Shown in pieces: positions 37,270 to 45,967 of a DNA stretch of 64,000 nt. This DNA is from a virus. The notes under the pieces are model-generated. The model was not told where the DNA came from. It saw only the letters and a list, made by a program, of their open reading frames with translations, and did no database searches. Made by a program: the position numbers and the translations under genes. The DNA lies in the IMG/VR virus record IMGVR_UViG_3300030202_003733, positions 109,201 to 173,200 of that record. The stretch is one strand, 5' to 3'. How positions within the stretch are numbered: the first letter of the stretch is position 1; the number at the start of each line of letters is the position of its first letter.

Positions 37270-38813
37270 TAATCCCCCAATATTTTTCTTTTTAATTTTA
37301 TTTTTGTCATTTCCAAAATATCTTCCCTTGCTTTTTTTCCGCTCTTATCTTCTATAAGTTGCAAGAATGGCTCGTATGTATGGTATTTTGTCCAAGCCTC
37401 ATCTCTAAACTTTAATATTTCTGCCGGCGATAAATCCTCCGTTGGAAGAGGCAATGTTTCGTATGAGTGAAAAGAGTAACCAACGTAATCATCGGGAAGG
37501 GCCAGCCCATCATCTAGAGCATCTCTATATAGCCTACTTCCAGGCAATGCCATAGCTGCATACATATTCCAACCTCTAGTACATAATTCCATGCTTAGGT
37601 CTAGTGTTTTCTGCATCGACTCGTGAGTGTCTCCCGGTAGGCCTACTAGGTAATTGGCCATTATGTCTATGTCGGCGTCGTGTACCATATCAATTATGTA
37701 ATTGATATCCACGTCCTTGAATTTGCCCTTAGAGGCCTCCAAACGAACCTTAAGGTCACCACTTTCTATACCAAGGCACAACCATTTAATGCCAGCTTCT
37801 CTTATCAACTTTAGATTCTCGGGTCTTTTCACTGTGTCTACTCTAGAGTAGGCCCACATATTTAGGAATTCCCCATAGCCCCTTTCTTTTATCATATTAC
37901 ACAATGGTACATAATACTTTCTATTTAATAAAAACATTTCATCGCTGATCCTTAGAGTCTTCACACCTAAGGCAACCAATTTATCTATTTCTTTAATAAT
38001 GAGTTCAGGGGACCAAAACCTCATCCCAGAGTAATTTGATGCAACACCAATTGGTTGATTGTCGTTTCTGTTTACCACGTTAATCATACAGAAGGAGCAT
38101 TTAAACATACAGCCAAGAGAGGTGTATATTGCCGCATATGGGGCTCTGTCCTCTTCAATATAATTTGCGTGCCACATAGGAGATCTGTAAAGATCCAGAG
38201 GCTGCTCTTTATATGGTAAAAGATCCCAAGCATACCCAGGTAGGTCTATATCCATCCTGTTCTGGGGCACGGGCCTCTCGGGAGGAGTCAAGAACGGAAC
38301 TCCGTTCTGCTTAAACCCTATACCTTTAATCTTTTCTAGATTCTCATGAGCAAAATTATCACAAGACAATAAACTCCACAGAGCATAGACTCCATCATTG
38401 GTTAGAATCATATCAATGCTATCTTCTTTTTCTAAGGTTTCATAAGGAAGGGCAGACATATGTGAGCCCACAAAACATATTGGGTTTCTCACTCCGTAAT
38501 TCTTTACAGCCTTGGACAACCGAACTGCTCCACTCATGTTCACAGTTCCGGCATTTACATTTTGTCCATAAACAACAAAGCACACAAGCCTGGGGTTCAG
38601 CTTGGCTATCCTTTCGGCACTTTCTTGGTCGCTTAAATTCTCAGCAGTGGTGTCCATAATAGCCACGTTGTAACCCACAGATCTGCACGACTGTGCCAAC
38701 AATAGACACCACGTTGGCGTTTCTATTGCTGAATATTTGTTTGAGAGGCCCTGATATATTTTACCACTGTTATTCGGCCTAACGAATAATACATCTAAGG
38801 TTTTGTTGTTCAA
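37269..38813 (-). CDS. Radical SAM protein with B12-binding-like N-terminal domain (514 aa)
   Basis: The start is TTG 38813: AAGGAG lies 7 nt before it, whereas the longer frame would begin inside the upstream gene. The N-terminal 150 residues resemble a B12-binding Rossmann domain (CFVVYGQNVNAGTVNMSG), without the DxHxxG His motif. The radical SAM cluster motif CMFKCSFC has Cys at 235, 239 and 242 (C-x3-C-x2-C). The TIM-barrel continues to about residue 420 with GIESGD and LVGLPGDT motifs typical of class-B-like methylases and related enzymes. Its reaction is unknown: C-methylation, epimerisation or dehydration of the sugar are candidates. It sits between an NDP-sugar epimerase and the transketolase pair. 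Confidence 0.85.
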   Translation of the reverse strand: MNNKTLDVLFVRPNNSGKIYQGLSNKYSAIETPTWCLLLAQSCRSVGYNVAIMDTTAENLSDQESAERIAKLNPRLVCFVVYGQNVNAGTVNMSGAVRLSKAVKNYGVRNPICFVGSHMSALPYETLEKEDSIDMILTNDGVYALWSLLSCDNFAHENLEKIKGIGFKQNGVPFLTPPERPVPQNRMDIDLPGYAWDLLPYKEQPLDLYRSPMWHANYIEEDRAPYAAIYTSLGCMFKCSFCMINVVNRNDNQPIGVASNYSGMRFWSPELIIKEIDKLVALGVKTLRISDEMFLLNRKYYVPLCNMIKERGYGEFLNMWAYSRVDTVKRPENLKLIREAGIKWLCLGIESGDLKVRLEASKGKFKDVDINYIIDMVHDADIDIMANYLVGLPGDTHESMQKTLDLSMELCTRGWNMYAAMALPGSRLYRDALDDGLALPDDYVGYSFHSYETLPLPTEDLSPAEILKFRDEAWTKYHTYEPFLQLIEDKSGKKAREDILEMTKIKLKRKILGD

Positions 38814-38824
38814 AATAAAACTCC

Positions 38825-39754
38825 TTAATAGTTCGCATACCAAGGCGATTCAATAATACTATACGCCTTTATAAGCTGCTCAATACCAACATCAAGATTG
38901 TATTGGCAGTCAAAACCTTTATCATAAAATTTTTGACTGCTCACAATATAATCTCTCTTATCGAGGTCCTGGGTAAACTCTGCGAAAATAACCTCTAGAG
39001 GAACATGTTGTTTAATTTTCTCTGATAACTGTAGTTTGTTCATATTAAGAGCGTCGTTCCCAACATTATAAGTTTCGTTTTTACAGTGCTCCCAATTATC
39101 GATTACAAACTTAAAGGCCCTGCACACGTCGTGCAGGTGAACATAATTTCTCATGTATTTGTGTTCGTATAAAACTAAGATCTTCTCCCTAAGTGCCTTC
39201 AAAACAAAATTATTAACCAATAAATCCGTTCTCATCCTAGAGGATGGCCCATAGACCGTAGCCAGTCTAAAGGTTACATGATTTTCAACATTTTGATATT
39301 CTTCCTCAGCAGCCACTTTGGTCACGCCGTAGAGGGATATTGGTTTGAGGGGAGATTCTTCGGTACAAAATTTGCCGCTCTCTCCTACACCATATCCTGA
39401 GTTGGTGCAGGGGTATATAACCTTTTGGTCACTGCGCTTGTTTTGGGCAATCCAGCGGTTAACCTCGTGGTTTACCTCGGTTGCTTCGCGTGGATTATCT
39501 CTACATAGCGGAAATCCGACTAGGGCAGCGAGTGGAATTATAATGTCCGCTTCTTCAACATATTTTTGTAGATGATTTATATTACGGACATCGCCTTTAA
39601 CAAAAAAGAAGTTTGGGTTAGTCGTATACCGCAACAGGGAATCGGGCCCAAACATAAGCTTATCATAAACGGTGACCTTGTGGCCATCATCAAGAAAATA
39701 TTGGGCGAGTTCGCTGCCGATGTACCCAGCGCCTCCAGTTATCAGTATGTTCAT
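38825..39754 (-). CDS. NAD-dependent NDP-sugar epimerase/dehydratase (309 aa)
   Basis: Extended SDR. GGAGYIG at residues 7-13 is the NAD-binding loop, Y-x3-K occurs as SLYGVTKVAAEEEY (about 141-154), and the Ser/Thr active-site segment is PCTNSGYG. YDKLMFGPDSL after the first strand carries the Asp that prefers NAD over NADP. Length is typical of GalE-like epimerases and reductases. GGGAGG precedes ATG 39754, which overlaps the DUF962 gene by ATGA. Specific substrate cannot be given. A 4-reductase or epimerase acting on the 4-keto product would complete a dideoxysugar pathway. Confidence 0.8.
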   Translation of the reverse strand: MNILITGGAGYIGSELAQYFLDDGHKVTVYDKLMFGPDSLLRYTTNPNFFFVKGDVRNINHLQKYVEEADIIIPLAALVGFPLCRDNPREATEVNHEVNRWIAQNKRSDQKVIYPCTNSGYGVGESGKFCTEESPLKPISLYGVTKVAAEEEYQNVENHVTFRLATVYGPSSRMRTDLLVNNFVLKALREKILVLYEHKYMRNYVHLHDVCRAFKFVIDNWEHCKNETYNVGNDALNMNKLQLSEKIKQHVPLEVIFAEFTQDLDKRDYIVSSQKFYDKGFDCQYNLDVGIEQLIKAYSIIESPWYANY

Positions 39755-40041
39755 ATGGAGATCCTCCCAAGCAGTATATCTTTAAACATTAACCAATCAC
39801 ATAATTTTGCCTTTAAAGGGGAAGAAAAAGCCGCAGGGGTGTTCTTCTCATAAAAGTAATGACCAGCCCATGCAAATGGGTAAATTATAAATGGTACAAT
39901 AGGTATAAACCACCAATACCATTTATATAGTATTGCAATCGTAAATATTATTGTAACCCATTGCCCCATAAAATGCAAGCGTCTACAATATTTATTTTGG
40001 TGCAAAGATAAATAATACCTATAATATTCTTTAATTGTCAT
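39751..40041 (-). CDS. DUF962/Mpo1-like membrane protein (96 aa)
   Basis: The longer frame starts upstream inside another gene; the family N-terminus MTIKEYYRYYLSLHQN fits ATG 40041, giving an 11-nt overlap. Two membrane segments lie at about 25-39 and 42-59. The metal-ligand pattern of the Mpo1/DUF962 family is intact: Y-x3-L-H (H14), R-L-H-F-M-G (H23) and A-G-H-Y-F-Y-E-K-N-x-P (H61, E65). Yeast Mpo1 is an iron-dependent 2-hydroxy-fatty-acid dioxygenase. Bacterial members are mostly uncharacterised and membrane-embedded. It is ATGA-coupled to the epimerase. A lipid-modifying role fits a surface-glycan cluster but is inference. Confidence 0.8.
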   Translation of the reverse strand: MTIKEYYRYYLSLHQNKYCRRLHFMGQWVTIIFTIAILYKWYWWFIPIVPFIIYPFAWAGHYFYEKNTPAAFSSPLKAKLCDWLMFKDILLGRISI

Positions 40042-40438
40042 CCCAGCTAATCTCCCAATCCTTAAACTCAGCCGCCAGACAATCAATTTTATAATCCTTG
40101 CGACCACCGACAACTTCTTGTATTTTATTTTTTGCCGTGTTGCGTATGCCATTGAGTCCATGGGTTAATTCAAGATTGTTACCATCTTTTATACCTTTTC
40201 TATAGTTTGATTCATTGTGCCATATATGCAAGTTCATTTGTGATAAAACAACGACTGACCTTATGAAGTTTGCATCTATACCTTCCGAGTCAGGAAGAAG
40301 CAAATTAATGTCATGGCATATTTCTTCTATCTCTTTGGCGTATTCCTCTTTGTGGTCTGGTATAAATACCTCTTTGAGTTGCGCGATGGTGAGTCTATCG
40401 ATAAGTTCAGACAAGGTTGGTAAATATTTCCTAAGCAT
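40031..40438 (-). CDS. Helical protein of unknown function in glycan island (135 aa)
   Basis: GGGAGG precedes ATG 40438. The protein is nearly all helical: LSELIDRLTIAQLKEVF at the N-terminus, EEICHDINLLLP, and a conserved-looking NLHIWHNESNYR at about residues 72-83, a Trp-His-x-Glu pattern seen in some DUF4254-like proteins. I cannot assign a function. It overlaps the GT10-like gene by 8 nt and the DUF962 gene by 11 nt, so it is coupled to both and probably belongs to the glycan pathway. Confidence 0.65.
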   Translation of the reverse strand: MLRKYLPTLSELIDRLTIAQLKEVFIPDHKEEYAKEIEEICHDINLLLPDSEGIDANFIRSVVVLSQMNLHIWHNESNYRKGIKDGNNLELTHGLNGIRNTAKNKIQEVVGGRKDYKIDCLAAEFKDWEISWDDN

Positions 40439-41345
40439 TATCTTGGCCTCCCTGTATAGACGCCATTATCGCGCCAATAACATTGTCATCCAATTGTGTA
40501 TGATTAACAGCTAAATGATAATTTTCTTCCACATATGGAAGCATTTGTTTATATTTTTCAAAAGACAGGCTTTTTAAAATATCATAAAGCTCTGTGGGCG
40601 AATTGAATCTAAGGACACCCTTCTCATTAAAGTAATCACCTAAATTTTCACATCCCCAAAATATAGGGACTGTACCACATCTAAAAGCATCAATAAGGGT
40701 TTCAGTAAAGTAATTATTATTTTTTGCATTCATTACGGTTATACTAAAGCAGTAATCTTTTAAACACAAATATTTATCTTTTTTATCGAACTCTTTAAAT
40801 GCACTTCCCCAAAAATCCACCTCAACCTTATCTTTAATTAAATTTGTTATTATGTGCCTAAGCTGGTGGCCTGGGGCCCAGTTTTTATTTGAAGCTATGT
40901 GGGACAGTAATTTGTTTTTCTGATATAGTTTGGCCTTCTCATCGGATATCCATGTGCTACCAGTTGATATTTTTACATACTTTGGCCCTCTAGCTAGCAG
41001 CCCTTCATCATGAGTTACAATAAGATCAAAATCATCCTCAAGTGATAAAATAAATTTGTACGCAAACGGGTGTATTTGTTTGCATTCATGCAGAAAAGCA
41101 ACTTTGTAATCACTCTCCACTTGTTTTACTAGTGGGGACATAATGTCTTTATCAGTAAAAACAGTTATTCTTTGCTTCTCATCTGGGAGAACTGCTGGGG
41201 ATATGGCGCAGTCCTGCGCCCCTCCGTAGTATTTCCAATTTACACTTGTAGGTGCAATAGCAGCACCAGTGAGACTCCAGTTATCTCCTATTTTATTTAA
41301 CGGCGTCATTAGACTGTCATAAAGAGCAACTTCAACCTTCTCCAT
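40431..41345 (-). CDS. Glycosyltransferase, GT10/fucosyltransferase-like (304 aa)
   Basis: The C-terminal half has the alpha-1,3-fucosyltransferase-type donor-site segment: an N-N-N-Y-F-T-E-T-L-I-D-A-F stretch followed by CGTVPIFWGCENL (about residues 210-236), equivalent to the family motif YVTEKLxDAxxxGTVPIYWG. The N-terminal half is a divergent acceptor domain. GT10 enzymes transfer L-fucose or similar 6-deoxy sugars from GDP donors, and a related 6-deoxy or dideoxy donor would suit this cluster. GGAGG precedes ATG 41345, and the gene overlaps the HAD phosphatase by 14 nt. Confidence 0.75.
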   Translation of the reverse strand: MEKVEVALYDSLMTPLNKIGDNWSLTGAAIAPTSVNWKYYGGAQDCAISPAVLPDEKQRITVFTDKDIMSPLVKQVESDYKVAFLHECKQIHPFAYKFILSLEDDFDLIVTHDEGLLARGPKYVKISTGSTWISDEKAKLYQKNKLLSHIASNKNWAPGHQLRHIITNLIKDKVEVDFWGSAFKEFDKKDKYLCLKDYCFSITVMNAKNNNYFTETLIDAFRCGTVPIFWGCENLGDYFNEKGVLRFNSPTELYDILKSLSFEKYKQMLPYVEENYHLAVNHTQLDDNVIGAIMASIQGGQDNA

Positions 41346-41637
41346 TAAAGAAATCCTCCGTATTTATCGCCTTATCACAAATAAATAAATCATAATGTGG
41401 TTTACCAACCTTTACCTCTGTATGTTTAACTCCCCACTCCACCAATTGGCTCTTGGTTAGCGGTAGATAATCTACCATTGATACAGAACCTCTAGCAGTC
41501 CAGTAAGTAACTGTGTGGCCTTGATCATACAATTTATTCATTTTTTCGATGTTTTCTTTTATCGGAATTGCATCAGCGTAATTTCTTTGCCCTTCATATT
41601 TGCAAATGGTTTCATCTATGTCAACATAATATATCAT
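41332..41637 (-). CDS. Small HAD-superfamily phosphatase (101 aa)
   Basis: HAD motif I is D6-I-D8-E-T (YYVDIDETICKY), motif II is the Thr in TYWTARGS, and a C-terminal Asp-Lys region (PHYDLFICDKA) provides motif IV-type Asp. There is no cap domain. Such capless HADs in capsule and LPS clusters dephosphorylate sugar phosphates. AAGGGGG precedes ATG 41637, with a 1-nt overlap with the cupin gene. It could act with the kinase/cytidylyltransferase or nonulosonate steps. Substrate is unknown. Confidence 0.8.
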   Translation of the reverse strand: MIYYVDIDETICKYEGQRNYADAIPIKENIEKMNKLYDQGHTVTYWTARGSVSMVDYLPLTKSQLVEWGVKHTEVKVGKPHYDLFICDKAINTEDFFNGEG

Positions 41638-42002
41638 TAGTCCCCCTTTAGGATTCTGTAGCTGTCGCTGTCAAAGTGCTGGGTAGAGAATTCGAATAGC
41701 TCCGTGTCCTCTAGGGCCTCCATTTGATGACGCAGGCCTCTAAAAACGTGGAAGTTGTCGCCCTTGGTCAAAACTCTCTCTGCGGCCCTGCTTAAATCGT
41801 CTCCAGTCGAGTATCTCACTAACATTTTACCCGACTGAATATAGAATACTTCATCTTTTAATTTGTGATAGTGCCAAGAACACTTCTTACCTTTTACGAA
41901 ATAAAGAAGTTTACCACAATACTCATCACAATTAACAATCCACTTCTCAAAACCCCAGCCTTTTGGCACAAAATTCATGGGTAGCTGAATATCACTTACC
42001 AT
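41637..42002 (-). CDS. Cupin-domain protein, possible sugar isomerase (121 aa)
   Basis: Single cupin barrel. The metal motif CSWHYHKLKDEVFYIQSGKML (about residues 40-60) gives the two His, a Lys-spaced Glu and the following Gly. The second cupin motif with GLRHQMEALEDTELFEF supplies the last His. It resembles the cupin of mannose-6-phosphate isomerase-like or dTDP-sugar isomerase-like proteins. AUG 42002 has only a weak Shine-Dalgarno (GGGGGT) and overlaps the SDR by 7 nt. It may isomerise or bind an intermediate of the nonulosonate or deoxysugar branch; the exact role is open. Confidence 0.75.
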   Translation of the reverse strand: MVSDIQLPMNFVPKGWGFEKWIVNCDEYCGKLLYFVKGKKCSWHYHKLKDEVFYIQSGKMLVRYSTGDDLSRAAERVLTKGDNFHVFRGLRHQMEALEDTELFEFSTQHFDSDSYRILKGD

Positions 42003-42814
42003 ATTGTTTTACCCCCATCAATTATAAGATTGGTGCCAGTCATATAACTACTCGCGTCAGAGCACAAGAAAGCAATCGCCCCCTTATATTCATCAATATC
42101 TGCCATCCTTCCCATGGGAATAATATTGGATAATTTTTCAACAAAGTCTTCAGGGTGGTTGTTGTATACTCCCGTAGGACTAAGACAATTAACTCTAATC
42201 CCCCTTTTTGCAAAATAAACAGCCAGATATTTAGTCATACCAATAATTGCCCACTTTGCGGCTGAGTATGTGACGGGTTTGACATTTTGCGCCTCCTCGG
42301 CAACACCATCTTTTCTATAGATCCTCTGATCCGGGGCGATAACACCGAGATCGGAAGAAATATTTAAAATTACGCCGCCGCCTGTAGCCAGCATTTTATT
42401 AGCCACCGCTTGAGAACAGAAAAAAGTTCCATTTATGGCGGCGTCAATACCCTCAAACCAATATTCTTTTGTCATTGTTTCAAATCTGCTAGTAGGTGAC
42501 AGGCCATCCTCTTTCTTCACCTTGGGGTCTTTTGCCGCATTATTAATTAATATGTCAATCTTGTCATAACAATCCAAAACTTTTTGGATTGATTCAGGAT
42601 CAGTAACATTCATGTGATGCCAAGTAGCAGAACCATCCCCATACTTTGAGTTTAGGTTATTCGCTTTTTCCAAAGCTCTATCAACATGGTGATCTGTTAT
42701 AATAACATTACCGCCAAATTCAATTATTGCCTCGGCATGCTTTGGGCCTAAAAGCCCGCCTGCGCCGGTTATGAGAGCTGTTTTGCCCTCTAGATTAAAA
42801 ATATCACGCCCCAT
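41996..42814 (-). CDS. Short-chain dehydrogenase/reductase (272 aa)
   Basis: The start is moved to ATG 42814 (MGRDIFNLEGK) because AGGAGA lies just upstream, and the longer frame would begin inside the preceding gene; this gives an 11-nt overlap. The NAD(P) motif TGAGGLLG is at about 14-21, the NNAAKDP loop around 96, ISSDLG contains the catalytic Ser, and Y-x3-K is YSAAK near 180. The C-terminus DGGKTIW is typical classical SDR. The role could be keto-sugar reduction. Neighbours (sugar isomerase, cupin, HAD) suggest the same pathway. Confidence 0.85.
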   Translation of the reverse strand: MGRDIFNLEGKTALITGAGGLLGPKHAEAIIEFGGNVIITDHHVDRALEKANNLNSKYGDGSATWHHMNVTDPESIQKVLDCYDKIDILINNAAKDPKVKKEDGLSPTSRFETMTKEYWFEGIDAAINGTFFCSQAVANKMLATGGGVILNISSDLGVIAPDQRIYRKDGVAEEAQNVKPVTYSAAKWAIIGMTKYLAVYFAKRGIRVNCLSPTGVYNNHPEDFVEKLSNIIPMGRMADIDEYKGAIAFLCSDASSYMTGTNLIIDGGKTIW

Positions 42815-43580
42815 TATACATCTCCTGTAAAATGTCTCTATGTCTAAGAACAGTGGGGACCTCCTCTCCGGATGGACCCCTAGCTGTTTGTAGAGTATAT
42901 AAGTTGTTATAACCAAGTTCTTTAAGTATGGCAAATATTAACTTAAAATTTGTTTCCCCTTTCCCTGGGGGGTATGACATACTGCCGCCATGTCGGATTC
43001 TATCTTTAAGATGAACATTGTTAATCTTATCAAAAATAAAATCAATATAATTCTCATGATTTACAAACATGCTTGTCATATTACCGGTATCGTAAGTTGC
43101 GTAAAACTTATCCGAGGCTTCAAGAACTTCCATAAGGGGTCGAGCAGCCATTTCTGCCTCAAAAGAAAATTTTAAACTAGGAAATCTGTTCGATATTGAT
43201 AATATATTTTTTTTGAAATACATTCTTAATTCGTCATCCACCAACGAACTTTGCTCTAATAATGGTATAGTAACAAAGTCGATGTCGTGTCTTACGGCAG
43301 CATCGCATATAGGAATAAGATTACTCTCCAAAAAAGGTAGAGTGAAAATTCTTTTATCAACAAGATTGTCAGCACATATTGAACTAATTGGTAAATCTTG
43401 CTTATTAAAATTTAAATTTAATATTGGATTTGTTGAAAAGGAGTTTTTTGTTACAATCCATTCAATATGATTAAAATTATGTTGCTGTAGTAAATCGAAT
43501 TCCCTTCTCCATTGCATAGGGGTGTCTTGGAACCCTTCCAGCGGCGGCGAGAATCTGCCTTGAATAATTCCTAGATCCAT
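42804..43580 (-). CDS. Sugar-phosphate isomerase/epimerase-like TIM-barrel protein (258 aa)
   Basis: Xylose-isomerase-like (AP_endonuc_2) TIM barrel. It starts LGIIQGRFSPP, has a middle segment LKFSFEAEMAARPL with a metal-site Glu, ATYDTGNMTSMF with an Asp ligand, and VHLKDR with the His/Asp ligands, closing with a C-terminal strand in FKLIFAILKELGYNN. The stop/ATG junction TAAATG with GAGGAG fixes the start at 43580. Family members isomerise or epimerise sugars and inositols using divalent metals. It lies between the VOC protein and the SDR. Confidence 0.8.
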   Translation of the reverse strand: MDLGIIQGRFSPPLEGFQDTPMQWRREFDLLQQHNFNHIEWIVTKNSFSTNPILNLNFNKQDLPISSICADNLVDKRIFTLPFLESNLIPICDAAVRHDIDFVTIPLLEQSSLVDDELRMYFKKNILSISNRFPSLKFSFEAEMAARPLMEVLEASDKFYATYDTGNMTSMFVNHENYIDFIFDKINNVHLKDRIRHGGSMSYPPGKGETNFKLIFAILKELGYNNLYTLQTARGPSGEEVPTVLRHRDILQEMYNGA

Positions 43581-44015
43581 TTATAACTCCTCAACAATTT
43601 CTAAAAACACTCCGCCAAGTGCCTTGGGGGTTCGTGTAAAAAACACCTTTACCTTCCCTCCGGGAGGTTCTAGGGGCAAATTTACATTAATACAACCACT
43701 ATTTTGAAGCTGTGTGAACAACTCCTCGGCGTCTGAGACCGTGAACGCTGCGTGGGAGCAACCAAAATCTGTCAGTTTCCAGAAAGATTCTTCAAAAACT
43801 TGAGGCAAATCATAAAACTTTAGCAACTCCAGTAAACCGCCCTTAGAGTCGGCCAATTTAACTGTCCGTACCTTAGCTCCCGGTACACCGAGCATAGTAC
43901 TAATATACGAGCCCTCCTCAAGCATATCCTTTGTTACAACCAAATTAAAATTTTTACTATAAAAATTTATGGATTGGTCGATATCATCTACAACTATACC
44001 AGTGTGTCTAATCAT
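43581..44015 (-). CDS. Glyoxalase/VOC-fold protein (144 aa)
   Basis: Vicinal-oxygen-chelate fold. The first beta-alpha-beta motif IRHTGIVVDDIDQSINFYSKNF carries the metal His (H4), Glu is in LLELLKF, and the second half has HAAFTVSDAEELFTQL and a terminal Glu (VFLEIVEEL). That is the arrangement of glyoxalase I, methylmalonyl-CoA epimerase and related metal enzymes. Substrate cannot be assigned, but it is coupled to the methyltransferase upstream by an 8-nt overlap (ATGATTAG) and abuts the isomerase downstream. A sugar or CoA epimerisation is possible. Confidence 0.8.
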   Translation of the reverse strand: MIRHTGIVVDDIDQSINFYSKNFNLVVTKDMLEEGSYISTMLGVPGAKVRTVKLADSKGGLLELLKFYDLPQVFEESFWKLTDFGCSHAAFTVSDAEELFTQLQNSGCINVNLPLEPPGGKVKVFFTRTPKALGGVFLEIVEEL

Positions 44016-44718
44016 TTTGTTTACTCACATATGCCAGCAACATAACTTCGTTCGAAAATCTAATAAATTTATTAATTGAGTTAGGTAACCAAGATCTCTT
44101 AAAAGGTCTAAACGGAATAGGAAAAATAGATATAATCTTTGGTATAATTTTTAGTATAGAATTCCTCCAGACAAAAGGCAATTGATAAAAATATTCTACT
44201 TTTACATCTTGAAATCCTGACATTTTCAGGGCCTCTTCTAACGAGTGTCTGGTGAAGGGTGTGACGTGCGTGTGGTCTATGTAAAACGGCCCCCAATAGC
44301 TATGCTCCCAACTTGGTGTCATTATTACAGCTTTACCTCCGGGCAATAAAACTCTGTGTGCCTCACTCATAAGATTCAAGGGGTTGTTCATATGTTCTAT
44401 GACAGATTTACTAAAAACAAAATTTATTGACCCATCCTTAAAAGGTAGTTTATCAATTTCCAAATCAGCCTTGTGTATTTCATAATCACTATCAGCAGGG
44501 CTAATATCTACGCCCATGGCTTCAAATCCTAAATTAGAAAAAACGTTTAAAAATTCACCATCGCCACAGCCAATATCTAAAATTTCTAAACCTAAACCCT
44601 TGGGTCCAAAAAAGTTTTTAGTTAAAAACACACCAAGTTTGCTTGGATAATCAGAGTCTCTTTTTCCGTAAGTGAACTCAAGGTATTTCTTATCTTTTAG
44701 AATATCTTTAGATGCCAT
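44008..44718 (-). CDS. SAM-dependent methyltransferase (236 aa)
   Basis: The start is set at ATG 44718 (MASKDILKDKKY), since the longer frame lies inside the aminotransferase gene; overlap is then 11 nt. Class I methyltransferase: motif I LEILDIGCGDGEF at about residues 34-46, acidic motif II after it, and the post-I motif IEHMNNPLNLMSEAHRVLLPGG typical of Methyltransf_11. The C-terminal region has a hydrophobic segment (IISIFPIPF), possibly membrane-associating. Likely it O- or N-methylates a sugar. It sits between the class III aminotransferase and the VOC protein. Confidence 0.85.
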   Translation of the reverse strand: MASKDILKDKKYLEFTYGKRDSDYPSKLGVFLTKNFFGPKGLGLEILDIGCGDGEFLNVFSNLGFEAMGVDISPADSDYEIHKADLEIDKLPFKDGSINFVFSKSVIEHMNNPLNLMSEAHRVLLPGGKAVIMTPSWEHSYWGPFYIDHTHVTPFTRHSLEEALKMSGFQDVKVEYFYQLPFVWRNSILKIIPKIISIFPIPFRPFKRSWLPNSINKFIRFSNEVMLLAYVSKQND

Positions 44719-45967
44719 CGTTCTCTTGCTCCAGACATGTTTTAACAACAAGTGCAGATTCAACAATCGCATCCTTTGAAATTGTAAGCGGGGGCCCAAA
44801 TTTGATTGAGTTTCTACCAGTATACACAGGTAGAACGCCGTTTTGAATACATCTCTTGGCTACATTTGTTGCTGTCTCTGTGTCATGAAAAATAACGCCC
44901 GCAACCATCCCACGACAATTTACATCAGCAACAAGTGGTGACTCTAGTAGTTCTTCAAAATAACTTTCAAATACAGGTATTTTGTCTTGTAAATCTTTTT
45001 GAAATTTGTCGCTTGTTAAAAAATTAATATTTGCCAATGAAGCGGCAGAACACAATGCATTTCCAGCATGTGTTCCCCCAACAACTGCTTTTTTATCAAC
45101 ATCTATAATCTCTTTGGTTCCCAGTAAGGCAGACATGGGTAATGAGGAAGATATCCCCTTGGCCAAACATATAAGGTCTGGCTTTATGTCGCTTGTGTAG
45201 GACATGTATCCGTATAGAGTACCCATCCTATAAAAACCAGCCTGTATTTCATCAAAACAAATCAATATACCGTGTTCTTTGGCAAAATCATAAAGGTCAC
45301 GAATATATTGGTCCGGGTACATTAAAGCTCCCCAACCTTGGTATGTTTCAAGAAAAAAAGCAGCTATATCTTTAGGGTCTGGCAGAGCCGTGGGGTCGAA
45401 AACACAGTTTTTAGTCGGAAAGTCTATAAATTTGATACTTTCATCCTTAAAACCACACCACTCAGTTGTGGTTTCATCACCACAAAGTAAATCAGACCCA
45501 AGTGTCCTGCCATGATAGCTACCCCTGAATGATATTGTATATTTTCTATCATTCTTCGCGGCCCAAAATTTAATTAATTTTATTGCTATGTCTGTTACTT
45601 CTGAACCAGAGTTTAACAAAACTGCCTTTTCAAAGTGATCAGGCGATATTTCCAACAATCTATCAATAAAATCTGCCTTAGCTTGGTTGTTATAAAGGAA
45701 GGAAAACCACATATCCTTGTTAAGTTGTTGTTGAATAGCACTTTTGATCTCTGGGTTTGCATGTCCAGCGTTAGCCACAAATATCCCCGCTGTCATATCG
45801 ATGTATTTATTACCGTAAGTGTCCCAGACACTAAAATCTTTAGCTCTTTCCCAATCTATAAGCTGCTGGCTCAGCGCTACTGACTCCCGGTCGCTTTTCT
45901 TTTTTGATAGCGTAGTTGGCGCAAACATCACCTTGCTAAGTATGTCTCTATTATTTGTCTTTATCAT
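44708..45967 (-). CDS. Class III PLP aminotransferase (419 aa)
   Basis: ATG 45967 shares a base with the upstream TGA (TGATG). A TTG one codon earlier is a less likely start. Class III fold: GAT-like serine loop LLNSGSEVTDIAIKLIKFW, SFRGSYHGRTLGSDLL, PLP Asp in CFDEIQAGFYRMG, and PLP Lys in LICLAKGISSSLP (about residue 263). It resembles glutamate-1-semialdehyde aminomutase or acetylornithine-type enzymes. In nonulosonate pathways amination is normally done by a DegT enzyme, so class III is unusual. GGTHAGNALCSA is the standard C-terminal loop. It may aminate the sugar or supply a different precursor. Confidence 0.85.
   Translation of the reverse strand: MIKTNNRDILSKVMFAPTTLSKKKSDRESVALSQQLIDWERAKDFSVWDTYGNKYIDMTAGIFVANAGHANPEIKSAIQQQLNKDMWFSFLYNNQAKADFIDRLLEISPDHFEKAVLLNSGSEVTDIAIKLIKFWAAKNDRKYTISFRGSYHGRTLGSDLLCGDETTTEWCGFKDESIKFIDFPTKNCVFDPTALPDPKDIAAFFLETYQGWGALMYPDQYIRDLYDFAKEHGILICFDEIQAGFYRMGTLYGYMSYTSDIKPDLICLAKGISSSLPMSALLGTKEIIDVDKKAVVGGTHAGNALCSAASLANINFLTSDKFQKDLQDKIPVFESYFEELLESPLVADVNCRGMVAGVIFHDTETATNVAKRCIQNGVLPVYTGRNSIKFGPPLTISKDAIVESALVVKTCLEQENDGI

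Noticed and set aside
38814-38843. Extended start of the radical SAM gene at 38843
   Set aside because: It would start with TTG inside the preceding gene without a Shine-Dalgarno; TTG 38813 has AAGGAG at 7 nt.
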